Both the position numbers and the translations under genes were made by a program. Positions 16,337 to 24,853 of a stretch of 64,000 bases of DNA are shown here, in pieces; within the stretch, counting starts at the first letter, position 1; each line of letters begins with the position of its first letter. Source of the stretch: Microbacterium oxydans. Its GTDB lineage: Bacteria > Actinomycetota > Actinomycetes > Actinomycetales > Microbacteriaceae. The stretch covers positions 1-64,000 of the forward strand of contig NZ_FMIR01000014.1 of the NCBI RefSeq assembly GCF_900095745.1, in the 5' to 3' direction. The notes beneath the pieces were generated by a model that had not been told where the DNA came from, did not search any database, and saw only the letters and a list, made by a program, of their open reading frames with translations.

Positions 16337-17338
16337 TCAGACCCCCGAGCCGCGGACGACGACCTTCCCCACGGTGTGCCCGGCCTCGAGGTGGGCGAGG
16401 GCGGCGGATGCTTCCGCGAACGGATACTCGCGCTCGATCACGGGCACGATGCGGCCGTCGGCGACGAGTTCGAGGAGCTTGGCCAGGACCTCGGGTCGCG
16501 GCGTCGCGGCGAGGGGACGGATGCTCCGCGAGCCGATTGACAGGACCGCGGCGCGCAGCATCCGCGAGATGGGACCCAGCACGTGGCCGCCATCGCCCGT
16601 GACCAGCACGATCCGGCCGCCGTGCCCGACGAGGCGCTGCAGCTCGCGCAGCGGCATCCCTCCGGCGATGTCGACGATCGCGTCGAAGCGGCCCGCCGGG
16701 ATCTCGCTCAGCGGCGACACGCGATGGTCGAACGTGCGCACGGCGCCGAGGCGCTCGACCAGCGGTGCATTGCGGGCGCTGCACGTGGCCCAGACTTCGG
16801 CGCCACGGAGGGCGGCGAGCTGCACCGCGAACGTGCCGACGCCACCGGATGCGCCGATGATCAGCACCCGAGGCGCCTCACCCCCGCGCAAGCCGACGCC
16901 CGCCAGGTCCAGGGCCTGCCACGCGGTGCCGCCGGCGATGGGGAGGGAGGATGCGGCCTCGGGCGTGATGTCGGGCGGGATCGGCACGAGTCGGGAGGCG
17001 GGAACGCGCACGTACTCGGCGAGTCCTCCGCCTCCGACCAGCTCGCCCACGACCTCCTCGCCGATCTCGGCGCTCACCACGTCGGGCCCGACCGCGACGA
17101 CGGTGCCGGCGACTTCCATCCCGCGCACCGGATGCTTCGGACGGGTGAGGCCGAAGACCGGGCGCACGAGGAGTGGATCGCCCAGCAGCAGCCGCACGTC
17201 ACCCGCGTTCAGGGAAGTGGCCCGGACCTTAAGGAGCACTTCGCCGCGGTGCGGCGCCGGCACCGGGATCTGCTCGAGGTTCACCCCGGATGACGGGCCG
17301 TAGGTCTCGCGTCGCCAGGCGTTCATCGTCTCGGTCAT
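16337..17338 (-). CDS. NAD(P)-dependent zinc-independent alcohol dehydrogenase/quinone reductase
   Basis: 333 residues of the medium-chain dehydrogenase/reductase superfamily. The N-terminal GroES-like domain contains EVLLKVRATSLNAGDVR and HPVRGMEVAGTVVAVG, and the Rossmann domain has LIIGASGGVGTFAVQLA. The structural and catalytic zinc ligands are absent, as in quinone oxidoreductases. Its ATG overlaps the stop of the XRE regulator gene (ATGA), so it is the last gene of a three-gene operon under the twin operators near 18.05 kb. The true substrate is unknown. Confidence 0.88.
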   Translation of the reverse strand: MTETMNAWRRETYGPSSGVNLEQIPVPAPHRGEVLLKVRATSLNAGDVRLLLGDPLLVRPVFGLTRPKHPVRGMEVAGTVVAVGPDVVSAEIGEEVVGELVGGGGLAEYVRVPASRLVPIPPDITPEAASSLPIAGGTAWQALDLAGVGLRGGEAPRVLIIGASGGVGTFAVQLAALRGAEVWATCSARNAPLVERLGAVRTFDHRVSPLSEIPAGRFDAIVDIAGGMPLRELQRLVGHGGRIVLVTGDGGHVLGPISRMLRAAVLSIGSRSIRPLAATPRPEVLAKLLELVADGRIVPVIEREYPFAEASAALAHLEAGHTVGKVVVRGSGV

Positions 17339-17574
17339 GATGATGCTCCTCCGGATGCGGGTGGGGCGGGGTAGGCGAACAGGTCGTCGATCCCGACCCC
17401 GAACGCCCGCGCGATCTGGAACGCCAGCTCCAGCGTGGGCGAGTACTTCTGCTGCTCGATGGCGATGAGCGTCTGCCGCGTCACGCCGACGGTGCGGGCG
17501 AGTTCGGCCTGGGTGAGCCCGGCCTGCTCGCGATGCGCGCGGATGCTGTTGGAGACGAGGGTCGGCTTCACCAT
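17335..17574 (-). CDS. Small XRE-family transcriptional regulator
   Basis: 79 residues, essentially a single helix-turn-helix: SIRAHREQAGLTQAELA, then VGVTRQTLIAIEQQKYSP. This is the YozG/YazB-like compact type that usually pairs with a small membrane protein, as here. Its ATG overlaps the stop of the membrane protein gene by one base (TGATG) and its own stop overlaps the next ATG. It probably represses its own operon through the two palindromic sites at 18020-18081. Confidence 0.92.
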   Translation of the reverse strand: MVKPTLVSNSIRAHREQAGLTQAELARTVGVTRQTLIAIEQQKYSPTLELAFQIARAFGVGIDDLFAYPAPPASGGASS

Positions 17575-18008
17575 CAGACGAGCCCCCGCCGGTAGGCGAT
17601 CACGCGGGCGATGCCCCCGACGAGCGCGGACACCGCGAAGCCGAGGTACATGGTGTTCGCGATCCAGAACACATCGGCGCCGACCGCGCACAGTGCGATG
17701 ACCCCGAGCCCGGCGATCACGACGAAGGCCTGCTCGACCCGGCCGCCCATGCGGCCGATGTCACGGTCGCGGATGTCGGAGCGGCCGGCGCCATCCGGGT
17801 CCCTCATCCCGGCGAGGATGCCCCAGACGATGCTGATCACGATCGTCGCGACGATGCCTCCGCCGATCGTCCACAGCATGAGCGGGAACCAGTCGACGGC
17901 GGTGAGTGGCCCTCCCCCGGCTTGCTGCAGCACCAGCACGACGTAGACGACCAGCGCGATCGGGCTGACGATGAGTCCCGCCCAGGCGTTGCGTTCCTCG
18001 TAGACCAT
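17574..18008 (-). CDS. Small four-helix membrane protein of an XRE-linked operon
   Basis: 144 residues with four hydrophobic segments (about 10-30, 48-70, 90-108 and 112-132), the two pairs separated by a polar loop containing MRDPDGAGRSDIRDRD. This layout matches DUF2178-like proteins that are commonly encoded beside compact XRE regulators. GGAGG lies 4 nt before the ATG at 18008. It is the first gene of an operon with the regulator and an oxidoreductase. Function unknown. Confidence 0.75.
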   Translation of the reverse strand: MVYEERNAWAGLIVSPIALVVYVVLVLQQAGGGPLTAVDWFPLMLWTIGGGIVATIVISIVWGILAGMRDPDGAGRSDIRDRDIGRMGGRVEQAFVVIAGLGVIALCAVGADVFWIANTMYLGFAVSALVGGIARVIAYRRGLV

Positions 18009-18019
18009 GATGCCTCCGA

Positions 18020-18081
18020 TGTAAAAGATTCTTGACACTCACGCTACGCCGCCGATGCGGCCGTGTCAAGAATTCTTTACA
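18020..18081 (-). promoter_or_regulatory. Promoter flanked by two 18-19 bp operators
   Basis: On the minus strand TTGACA (18069-18064) and TAGCGT (18046-18041) are 17 bp apart. TGTAAAGAATTCTTGACA (18081-18064) is itself a nearly perfect palindrome covering the -35. A second copy (18020-18038) covers the transcription start in mirror orientation; the two agree in 17 of 19 positions. Together they bracket the promoter, as expected for a repressor binding as two dimers. Confidence 0.7.
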
Positions 18082-18128
18082 CACCCATCTCGCCCCGTCG
18101 TCCGGTCGCGCATCGCGAGGCCGATCCG

Positions 18129-18449
18129 ATGACGCATGATGATCGGGTGAGGAAATCGATCGCACTGCTGTGGCTTCTCGCGGGCATCGTGGCGAGCGGA
18201 ACACTCGCCGCTTCCGTGGCTGTCACGATTGCGACTGTCAATATGCCCGGCCATTCGCCGAGCCTCAAGGACGCAGCCAACGTCACAGCCCTCGTCTTCT
18301 GCCTCGTCTCGCTCTGCGGCGGCGCCATTGCAACGCTGTCCGCGCGCTCCAGCCGAACGAAACGACGCGTAACGAGCTGGGCGACGTTCGGCACGGCCCT
18401 CGTCGGAGCGCTGGTCACAGCAGCACTACTGATCCTCGCCACCACCTGA
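18129..18449 (+). CDS. Small membrane protein, unknown
   Basis: 106 residues with three predicted membrane helices (about 9-34, 46-66 and 80-103) and a short basic loop RSSRTKRRVTSW between the last two. GAGG lies 8 nt before ATG 18129. I recognise no family. It is divergent from the XRE operon, and its start is about 50 bp from the right-hand operator. The base composition is slightly less GC-rich than nearby enzymes. Confidence 0.5.
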   Translation: MTHDDRVRKSIALLWLLAGIVASGTLAASVAVTIATVNMPGHSPSLKDAANVTALVFCLVSLCGGAIATLSARSSRTKRRVTSWATFGTALVGALVTAALLILATT

Positions 18450-18633
18450 GGCGCATTCCGACCGCACGGCCACGCGGTCGCATCCCGCCTCGGAGCGAAT
18501 CGGGCTGACGCCGCCCTGAGCGCCGCCCGAAAGGGCGATGGTCCGATACATCGGAATGCGATCTCATTGGGCCATCCCAAGCGAGTAGTCCGTCGATAAG
18601 GTCGCCCTAAATGCCATACAGACCGGAGGAAGA

Positions 18634-19260
18634 ATGCGTAATTCAATGAAGCCGCTGCTTGCAACTGTGCTGCTAGTTTGCGCGTCTATCGGAGGTGCGT
18701 CGAGCGCATATGCCACGGAAGAGCCAGGTCCAGGTTCGCTCACACCGGATGAGCTCCGCAGTCACTACACCGATGAGGAGCTGTTCTATACCCCTGAGAT
18801 CACCGGTCAGCCAGCGGAGACGGGAAGCGGTGCCACTGAGTCGATCACTCTACGAGGAGCTTCTTATCTCGTCGCATGCACGGTGAAAGCAAACGCGCCT
18901 CACATATCTGTGGGCGCCGGTGGAGTCATCTACAAGACTCGCGTGAACTGCACGGGCGAGGGCGCGTACCCGTCAACTGTCTACATCCAGGTAAAAGCTG
19001 CGCTCTATCACATCCCCGCGGACAGCCCAACCGACACCGATGACGTCAACTGGCAGTCGAGATTCGAGTCCGCCGAGGGGCGGAGCATGGTGGTCAACGG
19101 CGCCACGGAGACGTTCTATGTGCCCTGGGAGGGCCTTGGCGGTAAACAGGGCAAGGGATTCTGGCAGGGCACCTCAATCGTGGACATCACAGACCCCGTG
19201 GGATTCAAGTCAGGGAACGACACCTCCGCGGTCTATTTCCTCGACACCACCGCGGGTTGA
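18634..19260 (+). CDS. Secreted protein of unknown function
   Basis: 208 residues with a typical signal peptide (MRNSMKPLLATVLLVCASIG, cleavage after ASSAYA near 27). The mature part has two cysteines (in LVACTVKA and RVNCTGEG) that may pair, a predicted beta-rich core, and a Trp/Gly-rich C-terminal portion. GGAGGAAG precedes the ATG. Third-position GC is visibly lower than in surrounding genes, with codons such as AAT, CTA and TCT, which suggests recent acquisition or weak expression. I recognise no family. A perfect hairpin terminator follows immediately. Confidence 0.75.
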   Translation: MRNSMKPLLATVLLVCASIGGASSAYATEEPGPGSLTPDELRSHYTDEELFYTPEITGQPAETGSGATESITLRGASYLVACTVKANAPHISVGAGGVIYKTRVNCTGEGAYPSTVYIQVKAALYHIPADSPTDTDDVNWQSRFESAEGRSMVVNGATETFYVPWEGLGGKQGKGFWQGTSIVDITDPVGFKSGNDTSAVYFLDTTAG

Positions 19261-19264
19261 CGAC

Positions 19265-19294
19265 TGGGGCCAGCCGCTCGATCGGCTGGCCCCA
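19265..19294. terminator. Perfect 12-bp hairpin terminator, shared by convergent genes
   Basis: TGGGGCCAGCCG (19265-19276) pairs perfectly with CGGCTGGCCCCA (19283-19294) across a 6-nt loop. It starts 5 nt after the stop of the secreted-protein gene and ends 5 nt before the stop of the convergent small gene, so it should serve both. Confidence 0.8.
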
Positions 19295-19298
19295 GCGA

Positions 19299-19553
19299 TC
19301 AATCCTCAGCATCCGCGATCAGCCACACCAGCCCCAAGCGTCCCTGATCGTCTACCGCCCGCATCGCGATAGAGATGGCAGACGTGCGGTCAGCACGAGA
19401 CGCGGCCCACTGCTCTGCAGCATCCAGAGTCGTTTCATCAAGGTCAAAGGTCTCTCGGCGCCCCTCGGTGTCCTGGATGAAAACCCTGAGATCCAGCGCC
19501 GATTTCTCCCACTGTGTATCGCGTTCGTCGACCTCACGTGGAGCGTGATCCAT
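19299..19553 (-). CDS. Small soluble protein, unknown
   Basis: 84 residues, acidic, no membrane segment: it starts MDHAPREVDERDTQWEKSAL and ends LGLVWLIADAED. GGGAGG lies 4 nt before the ATG at 19553, which supports translation. Codon use is somewhat less GC-rich than that of its neighbours, like the convergent secreted protein gene. No family is recognised. It shares the 19265-19294 terminator. The 177 bp up to putA hold no further gene that I can support. Confidence 0.55.
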   Translation of the reverse strand: MDHAPREVDERDTQWEKSALDLRVFIQDTEGRRETFDLDETTLDAAEQWAASRADRTSAISIAMRAVDDQGRLGLVWLIADAED

Positions 19554-19730
19554 TTCGCCTCCCTGGCTCTACCCGTGCTCGGCGCTTTCTTGTGGCTCAC
19601 GCCGCACACGTCAACGCTCGAGCACGACAAGGGTAAGGCACCGCACGTGACCGCGCCGGCAGCCCATGCTCAAAGGTTTCATACGACGGTGCTCGGGTGT
19701 TCGGCGGGCACCCGTACGCCGGCGAAGTCC

Positions 19731-22700
19731 TCAGATCACGTCGCTGCTCCAGGGGTCGAGGTTGCCGTAGCGGTGCGCGGTGATCGAGATCGACTGCTCG
19801 TGCACGAACGGCAGCAGCTCGATCCGGGCGGCCGCTGTGACCTCGCCGTCGTACACCGCGAGGTCGGGATCACCCCCCGATGCCGTCGCCAGGGCCGTGT
19901 GCAGCGCGGCGACCGCGGCACGACCGCCGACCAGACGCACCCGGTCGCTCACCGGCAGCGCGACGACGCCCTCCACGACATCCTCCTCGCGGAGCATCCG
20001 CTGCATCCACTCCTCGTCGGTCTCGAGGAAGACCGAGGCATCGAGGTCACCGAGCGCGCGGCGCACATCGCCGGGCAGGCCGACCGGCGTCGAGAGCACG
20101 AAGGCCGCACCCGAGCGCACGCCCGCGATCACGACGCGCAGCAGATCCTGCAGGGCCGCATCCTCCGTCGCCCGGATCTCGACCGGCACCGGTCGGTACC
20201 GGAACAGGTTCCGCTCCACACCGAGGTGCGACACGTCGCGCACCTGCCCGAACTCGCGGTCCCACGCCAGGGCATCCGAGAGCGCCGAGCGCCGCAGCCA
20301 CTCGAACTTCTCGTACTCCAGCGACGACTGCGCCGACTCGATGAGCGCCGTGATGCGGGAGTCGAGCCCGCGCAGATGCAGGGTGCTGGATGCCGGTCCG
20401 CCCGGCTGCGAGCGCCAGGATCCGAGGCCGATCAGGTAGTTCGGGCCACCCGCCTTGGCGCCGGGTCCGACGGCCGACCGCTTCCAGCCGCCGAACGGCT
20501 GCCGCTGCACGATCGCCCCGGTGATGCCGCGATTCACGTAGAGGTTGCCCGCCTGCACGCGGTCGAGCCAGAAGGCGAGGTCGCCCGGATCCTGCGTGTG
20601 CAGCCCGGCGGTGAGCCCATAGGCGACGGCGTTCTGCAGCTCGACGGCCTTCTCGAGGGTCGGTGCGTGCATGATGCCGAGCACCGGCCCGAAGAATTCC
20701 TCGGTGTGGAAGCGCGACCCCGACTGCACGCCGACGCGGATGCCGGGCCGCCACAGCCGCCCGCTGCCGTCGTCGCCGGCCGCGAGCGCGGGCTCGATCA
20801 GCCACTGCTCCTCGCCCTCGAGCTCGCTCAGCGCCCAGGCGAGCTTGCCCTGCGGCGGCTCGATCACCGGGCCGACCTCGGCGAGCGGATCGGTGGGCGG
20901 GCCCACGTGCAGCGAGCGCACGGCATCTGCGAGCTGCCGCTTGAACCGCGGTGAGCGCCCGACGGGGCCGACGAGGATCGCGAGGGAGGCGGCCGAGCAC
21001 TTCTGCCCCGCGTGCCCGAACGCGCTCTTCACCAGGTCGGCGACGGCCAGGTCGAGGTCGGCCGAGGGGGTGATGATCATCGCGTTCTTGCCGCTGGTCT
21101 CGGCGAGCAGCGGCAGGTCGGGACGCCAGGAGCGAAACAGCGCGGCGGTGTCCCACGCGCCGGTGAGGATCACGCGGTCGACCGCGTCGTGGGTGATGAG
21201 CTCGCGACCGAGCTTTCCCTCTTCGATGTCGACGAGCGCGAGCAGATCGCGCGGGATGCCCGCCTGCCACAGCGTCTCCGCGATCACTGCGGCGCAGCGG
21301 CGGGCCTGCGGTGCCGGTTTGAAGACGACACCCGAACCCGCGGCGAGCGCGGCGAGCACTCCGCCGGCGGGGATCGCGAGCGGGAAGTTCCACGGCGGCG
21401 CGACGACGGTGACGGATGCCGGGACGAACACGGCGCCGGCGATCGCGTCGAGCTCGCGCGCGGTGGCCGCGTAGTACCGGGCGAAGTCGACGGCCTCGCT
21501 CACTTCGATGTCGGCCTCGGCGAAGATCTTGCCGGTCTCGGAGGCGGCGACCTCGATCAGGTCACCGCGTCGGGCTTCCAGGGCGGCGGCGGCGCGCAGC
21601 AGCACCTCGGCCCGCTCGGCGGCGGGACGCCCACCCCACGCCGGAGCCGCACCGCGGACCCCCTGCACGATCTGCTCCAGGGATTCCGCGTCGTCGATGC
21701 GAGCGGCCGCGATCGTGGCGTCACCGAGCTCGGATGCGCCGATACGCTCCCGCACCTCGCGCGCCCAGTCGCGGTTCACCGGCAGGGCGGGGTCGCTGTC
21801 GACGGTGTTCGAGAAGCCCGGGGCACCACCGGCATCCTGCTCCAACTCACGAGCGGAGTACACGGCGGTCTCGAGGAAGGCCTCGCGACCGCCGCCGTCT
21901 TCGGAGCCGCGCGAGATGCCGAGTACGGCCTGGGTGAGGTCGGTCTCCGGCAGCGGTGACACGGGCGAGGGGCGCAGCGCTTCGTGCACGGGCGCGCTCC
22001 GATCCTGCGTGCGACGCGGTCCGGTCCACAGAGTGGGATCGTCCGACCGGTCGAGTGCGTCGAGGAACCTGTCCTGCTCCCGCACGAACAGGGCCTCGTC
22101 CTCGCCGAGTCGGAATGCGGCGGAGAGGAAGTTGTCCGGCGACGCGTTCTCTTCGAGCCGGCGCACCAGGTAGCTGATCGCGACGTCGAACTCGGCGGGT
22201 GCCACCACGGGCACGTACAGCAGCACGGGCCCGACCTCGCGCGAGACGGCCTGCACCTGCCCCTGCGCCATGCCGAGCAGCATCTCGAACTCGACGGCCT
22301 CGCGCACATCCCGCTCGCCGGCGAGCAGCCACGCGTAGGCGATACCGAACAGGTTGTGCCCGGCGACGCCGACCTTCACCGCGGCGGCGTGCTCGGGGCG
22401 CAGGGCCCAGTCCAGGCACCGCAGGTAGTTCGCGTCGGTGTCGAGCTTGGTGTCGTAGGTCGCGGGGGTCCAGCCGTGCATCCGCGCCTCGACCTGCTCC
22501 ATCGCGAGGTTGGCGCCCTTGACGAGGCGCACCTTGATGCGGGCACCGCCGTGCGCGACGCGGTCCTGCGACCAGGCGGTCAGCTCCTGCAGGGCGGGCA
22601 GGGCGTCGGGCAGGTACGCCTGCAGCACGATCCCGGCTTCGAGCCCCGCGAGCCGAGGGTCTTCGAGGATGCGCGTGAACACCGCGATCGTTAGGTCGAG

Positions 22701-23396
22701 GTCGCGGTACTCCTCCATGTCGAGGTTGATGAACGTGCCGTCCGCCGCCGCCGTGAGGTACAGCGGGAGCAACCGCTGTACCACCTCGTCGACGATCTCG
22801 TCGAACGCCCACATCGACAGGTGGCTGACGATGGCCGAGACCTTGACCGAGACGTAGTCGACATCGGGCCGTCGGATCAGCTCGTGGATGCCGTCGAGGC
22901 GGCGCTTCGCCTCGGCCTCGCCCAGCACGGCTTCGCCCAGCAGGTTGAGGTTCAGGCGCGAGCCCGTGGCCGTGATGCGCTCGATGGCGGCTTCGAGCTT
23001 GGCGGGCCGCGCATCGACGATGAGATGCCCGACCATGTCGCGCAGCACCTTCCGCGCGATCGGCACGACCGGCGACGGCAGGATCGGCGCGACTCCCCCG
23101 CCGAGACGCACGACCGAGCGCAGGTACCAGGGCAGGAACTCGGGCACGATCGGCGCGATGCGGTGCAGCTGCGAGGCTGCGGCGCTCAGGCTCTCGGGGC
23201 GCATGACACCGTCGACGAAGCCGAGCGTGAACGGCAACCCGTTCGCGTCCTGCAGCACTCCGGCGAGACGGGCGGCAGCGGGGTCGGGTTCGATCGCGGC
23301 GGCCTCGATCGCCCACCGCCGAGCAAGCTCGACGGCACGGTCTGCGAGGGGTGCGGATGCCACGGCATCCGCCGGAGAAGACGACGACTCTGCCAT
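19731..23396 (-). CDS. putA: Bifunctional proline dehydrogenase / P5C dehydrogenase
   Basis: 1221 residues. The N-terminal FAD proline dehydrogenase barrel (about 30-460) carries the signature VRLVKGANLAMEQVEARMHG. The aldehyde dehydrogenase domain (about 530-990) has VVAPPWNFPLAIPAG, ETSGKNAMII and the catalytic Cys in GHAGQKCSAAS. A further ~200 residues after the dehydrogenase core resemble a degenerate ALDH-like C-terminal domain of long PutA proteins. There is no N-terminal ribbon-helix-helix, so it is not an autoregulator. It oxidises proline to glutamate and can take P5C from ornithine aminotransferase. ATG 23396 follows TAGGGT by 6 nt (leaderless). Confidence 0.95.
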   Translation of the reverse strand: MAESSSSPADAVASAPLADRAVELARRWAIEAAAIEPDPAAARLAGVLQDANGLPFTLGFVDGVMRPESLSAAASQLHRIAPIVPEFLPWYLRSVVRLGGGVAPILPSPVVPIARKVLRDMVGHLIVDARPAKLEAAIERITATGSRLNLNLLGEAVLGEAEAKRRLDGIHELIRRPDVDYVSVKVSAIVSHLSMWAFDEIVDEVVQRLLPLYLTAAADGTFINLDMEEYRDLDLTIAVFTRILEDPRLAGLEAGIVLQAYLPDALPALQELTAWSQDRVAHGGARIKVRLVKGANLAMEQVEARMHGWTPATYDTKLDTDANYLRCLDWALRPEHAAAVKVGVAGHNLFGIAYAWLLAGERDVREAVEFEMLLGMAQGQVQAVSREVGPVLLYVPVVAPAEFDVAISYLVRRLEENASPDNFLSAAFRLGEDEALFVREQDRFLDALDRSDDPTLWTGPRRTQDRSAPVHEALRPSPVSPLPETDLTQAVLGISRGSEDGGGREAFLETAVYSARELEQDAGGAPGFSNTVDSDPALPVNRDWAREVRERIGASELGDATIAAARIDDAESLEQIVQGVRGAAPAWGGRPAAERAEVLLRAAAALEARRGDLIEVAASETGKIFAEADIEVSEAVDFARYYAATARELDAIAGAVFVPASVTVVAPPWNFPLAIPAGGVLAALAAGSGVVFKPAPQARRCAAVIAETLWQAGIPRDLLALVDIEEGKLGRELITHDAVDRVILTGAWDTAALFRSWRPDLPLLAETSGKNAMIITPSADLDLAVADLVKSAFGHAGQKCSAASLAILVGPVGRSPRFKRQLADAVRSLHVGPPTDPLAEVGPVIEPPQGKLAWALSELEGEEQWLIEPALAAGDDGSGRLWRPGIRVGVQSGSRFHTEEFFGPVLGIMHAPTLEKAVELQNAVAYGLTAGLHTQDPGDLAFWLDRVQAGNLYVNRGITGAIVQRQPFGGWKRSAVGPGAKAGGPNYLIGLGSWRSQPGGPASSTLHLRGLDSRITALIESAQSSLEYEKFEWLRRSALSDALAWDREFGQVRDVSHLGVERNLFRYRPVPVEIRATEDAALQDLLRVVIAGVRSGAAFVLSTPVGLPGDVRRALGDLDASVFLETDEEWMQRMLREEDVVEGVVALPVSDRVRLVGGRAAVAALHTALATASGGDPDLAVYDGEVTAAARIELLPFVHEQSISITAHRYGNLDPWSSDVI

Positions 23397-23455
23397 GTGT
23401 CCACCCTAGGTCTGCATACCCTCGCAGGCCGGGAGCCCGCACCCCTCTCGACAGC

Positions 23456-24853
23456 TCACAGCGCGGCGATGATGTCCTCCACCCGCTGCTTCGCGTCGCC
23501 GAACAGCATCTGCGCGTTGTCGCGGAAGAACAGCGGGTTCTGCACGCCCGCGTAACCGGCGGCCATCGAGCGCTTGAACACGATGACGTTCTCGGCCTCC
23601 CACACCTTCAGCACGGGCATCCCGGCAATGGGACTCGACGGGTCTTCCGCGGCCGCGGGGTTCACGGTGTCGTTCGCGCCGATCACGAGCACCACCGAGG
23701 TCGAGGCGAGGTCGTCGTTGATCTCGTCCATGCTGAGGACGATGTCGTACGGCACCTTGGCCTCGGCCAGCAGCACGTTCATGTGGCCGGGAAGGCGACC
23801 CGCGACCGGATGGATGCCGAACCGCACGGCGACTCCCCGCTCGCGGAGCCGACGGACCAGGTCGGCCACCGGGTACTGCGCCTGCGCGACCGCCATACCG
23901 TAGCCGGGCGTGATCACGACGCTGCTCGCCGCGGCGAGCATCTCGGCCGCGCTCTCGGCGGTGATCTCGCGGTGCTCGCCGTACTCGGCGTCGTCGGCGG
24001 TCGGTGCCGCGATCCCGAAGCCGCCGGCGATCACGGAGAGGAACGAGCGGTTCATGGCCTTGCACATGACATAGGAGAGGTAGGCACCCGACGATCCGAC
24101 CAGCGCACCCGTGACGATCAGCAGGTCGTTGTTGAGGAGGAAGCCGGCCGCGGCCGCCGCCCATCCGGAATAGCTGTTGAGCATCGAGACGACGACCGGC
24201 ATGTCACCGCCGCCGATCGAGGCGACGAGGTGCCAGCCCAGGGCGAACGCGAGCACGGTGACCGCGATCAGGAGCCACAGCTGCTGGTCGTTCACGAACC
24301 ACACGGTGAGGGCGACGAACGCGACGAGGGCCCCGATGTTCAGCCCGTTCTTGCCCGGGAGCATGAGCGGCTTCGACGACATCTTCGCCGACAGCTTGAG
24401 GTAGGCGACGATCGATCCGGTGAAGGTCACCCCGCCGATGAAGACGCCGATGAAGACCTCGGCGTTGTGGATGCCGAACAGCTCCGGGGCGATCTCCGGA
24501 TGCGCGAGGTAGCCGTTCCAGCCCACGAGCACGGCCGCGAGGCCGACGAAGCTGTGCAGGAGCGCGATGAGCTCGGGCATCCCGGTCATCTCCACGACCC
24601 GTGCGCGCCACAGGCCGATGGCCGCACCGATGAGTACCGCGGCGACGAGCAGCCCGAGGCCGAGGAAGGCCCCGGTGCTCCAGGCATCAGCGACGGTGAG
24701 GGCGACGGTCGCGACCAGCGCGATCGTCATGCCGGCGATGCCGTAGACCACGCCGGCGCGGGCGGACTCGTGACGGCTGAGGCCGGCGAGGCTGAGGATG
24801 AACAGCAGGGCGGCGACGATGTAGGCCGCTCCGGCGAGCGCGTCGATGGTCAC
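23456..24853 (-). CDS. pntB: NAD(P) transhydrogenase subunit beta
   Basis: 465 residues: eight or nine membrane helices in the first ~270 residues, then the NADP(H)-binding domain III with [16 protein letters not shown] and [20 protein letters not shown], and the ending [14 protein letters not shown], all diagnostic. With PntA it couples proton import to NADPH formation from NADH. GTG 24853 overlaps the PntA stop (GTGA); an apparent longer frame running back over pntA is only an out-of-frame artefact. It supplies NADPH and balances the NADH produced by the many dehydrogenases in this region. Confidence 0.95.
   Translation of the reverse strand: MTIDALAGAAYIVAALLFILSLAGLSRHESARAGVVYGIAGMTIALVATVALTVADAWSTGAFLGLGLLVAAVLIGAAIGLWRARVVEMTGMPELIALLHSFVGLAAVLVGWNGYLAHPEIAPELFGIHNAEVFIGVFIGGVTFTGSIVAYLKLSAKMSSKPLMLPGKNGLNIGALVAFVALTVWFVNDQQLWLLIAVTVLAFALGWHLVASIGGGDMPVVVSMLNSYSGWAAAAAGFLLNNDLLIVTGALVGSSGAYLSYVMCKAMNRSFLSVIAGGFGIAAPTADDAEYGEHREITAESAAEMLAAASSVVITPGYGMAVAQAQYPVADLVRRLRERGVAVRFGIHPVAGRLPGHMNVLLAEAKVPYDIVLSMDEINDDLASTSVVLVIGANDTVNPAAAEDPSSPIAGMPVLKVWEAENVIVFKRSMAAGYAGVQNPLFFRDNAQMLFGDAKQRVEDIIAAL

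Noticed and set aside
18452..18560. GCATTCCGA/TCGGAATGC inverted pair as an attachment site or inverted repeat of a mobile element
   Set aside because: Arms are only 9 bp, about 90 bp apart, with no recombinase or transposase gene nearby.
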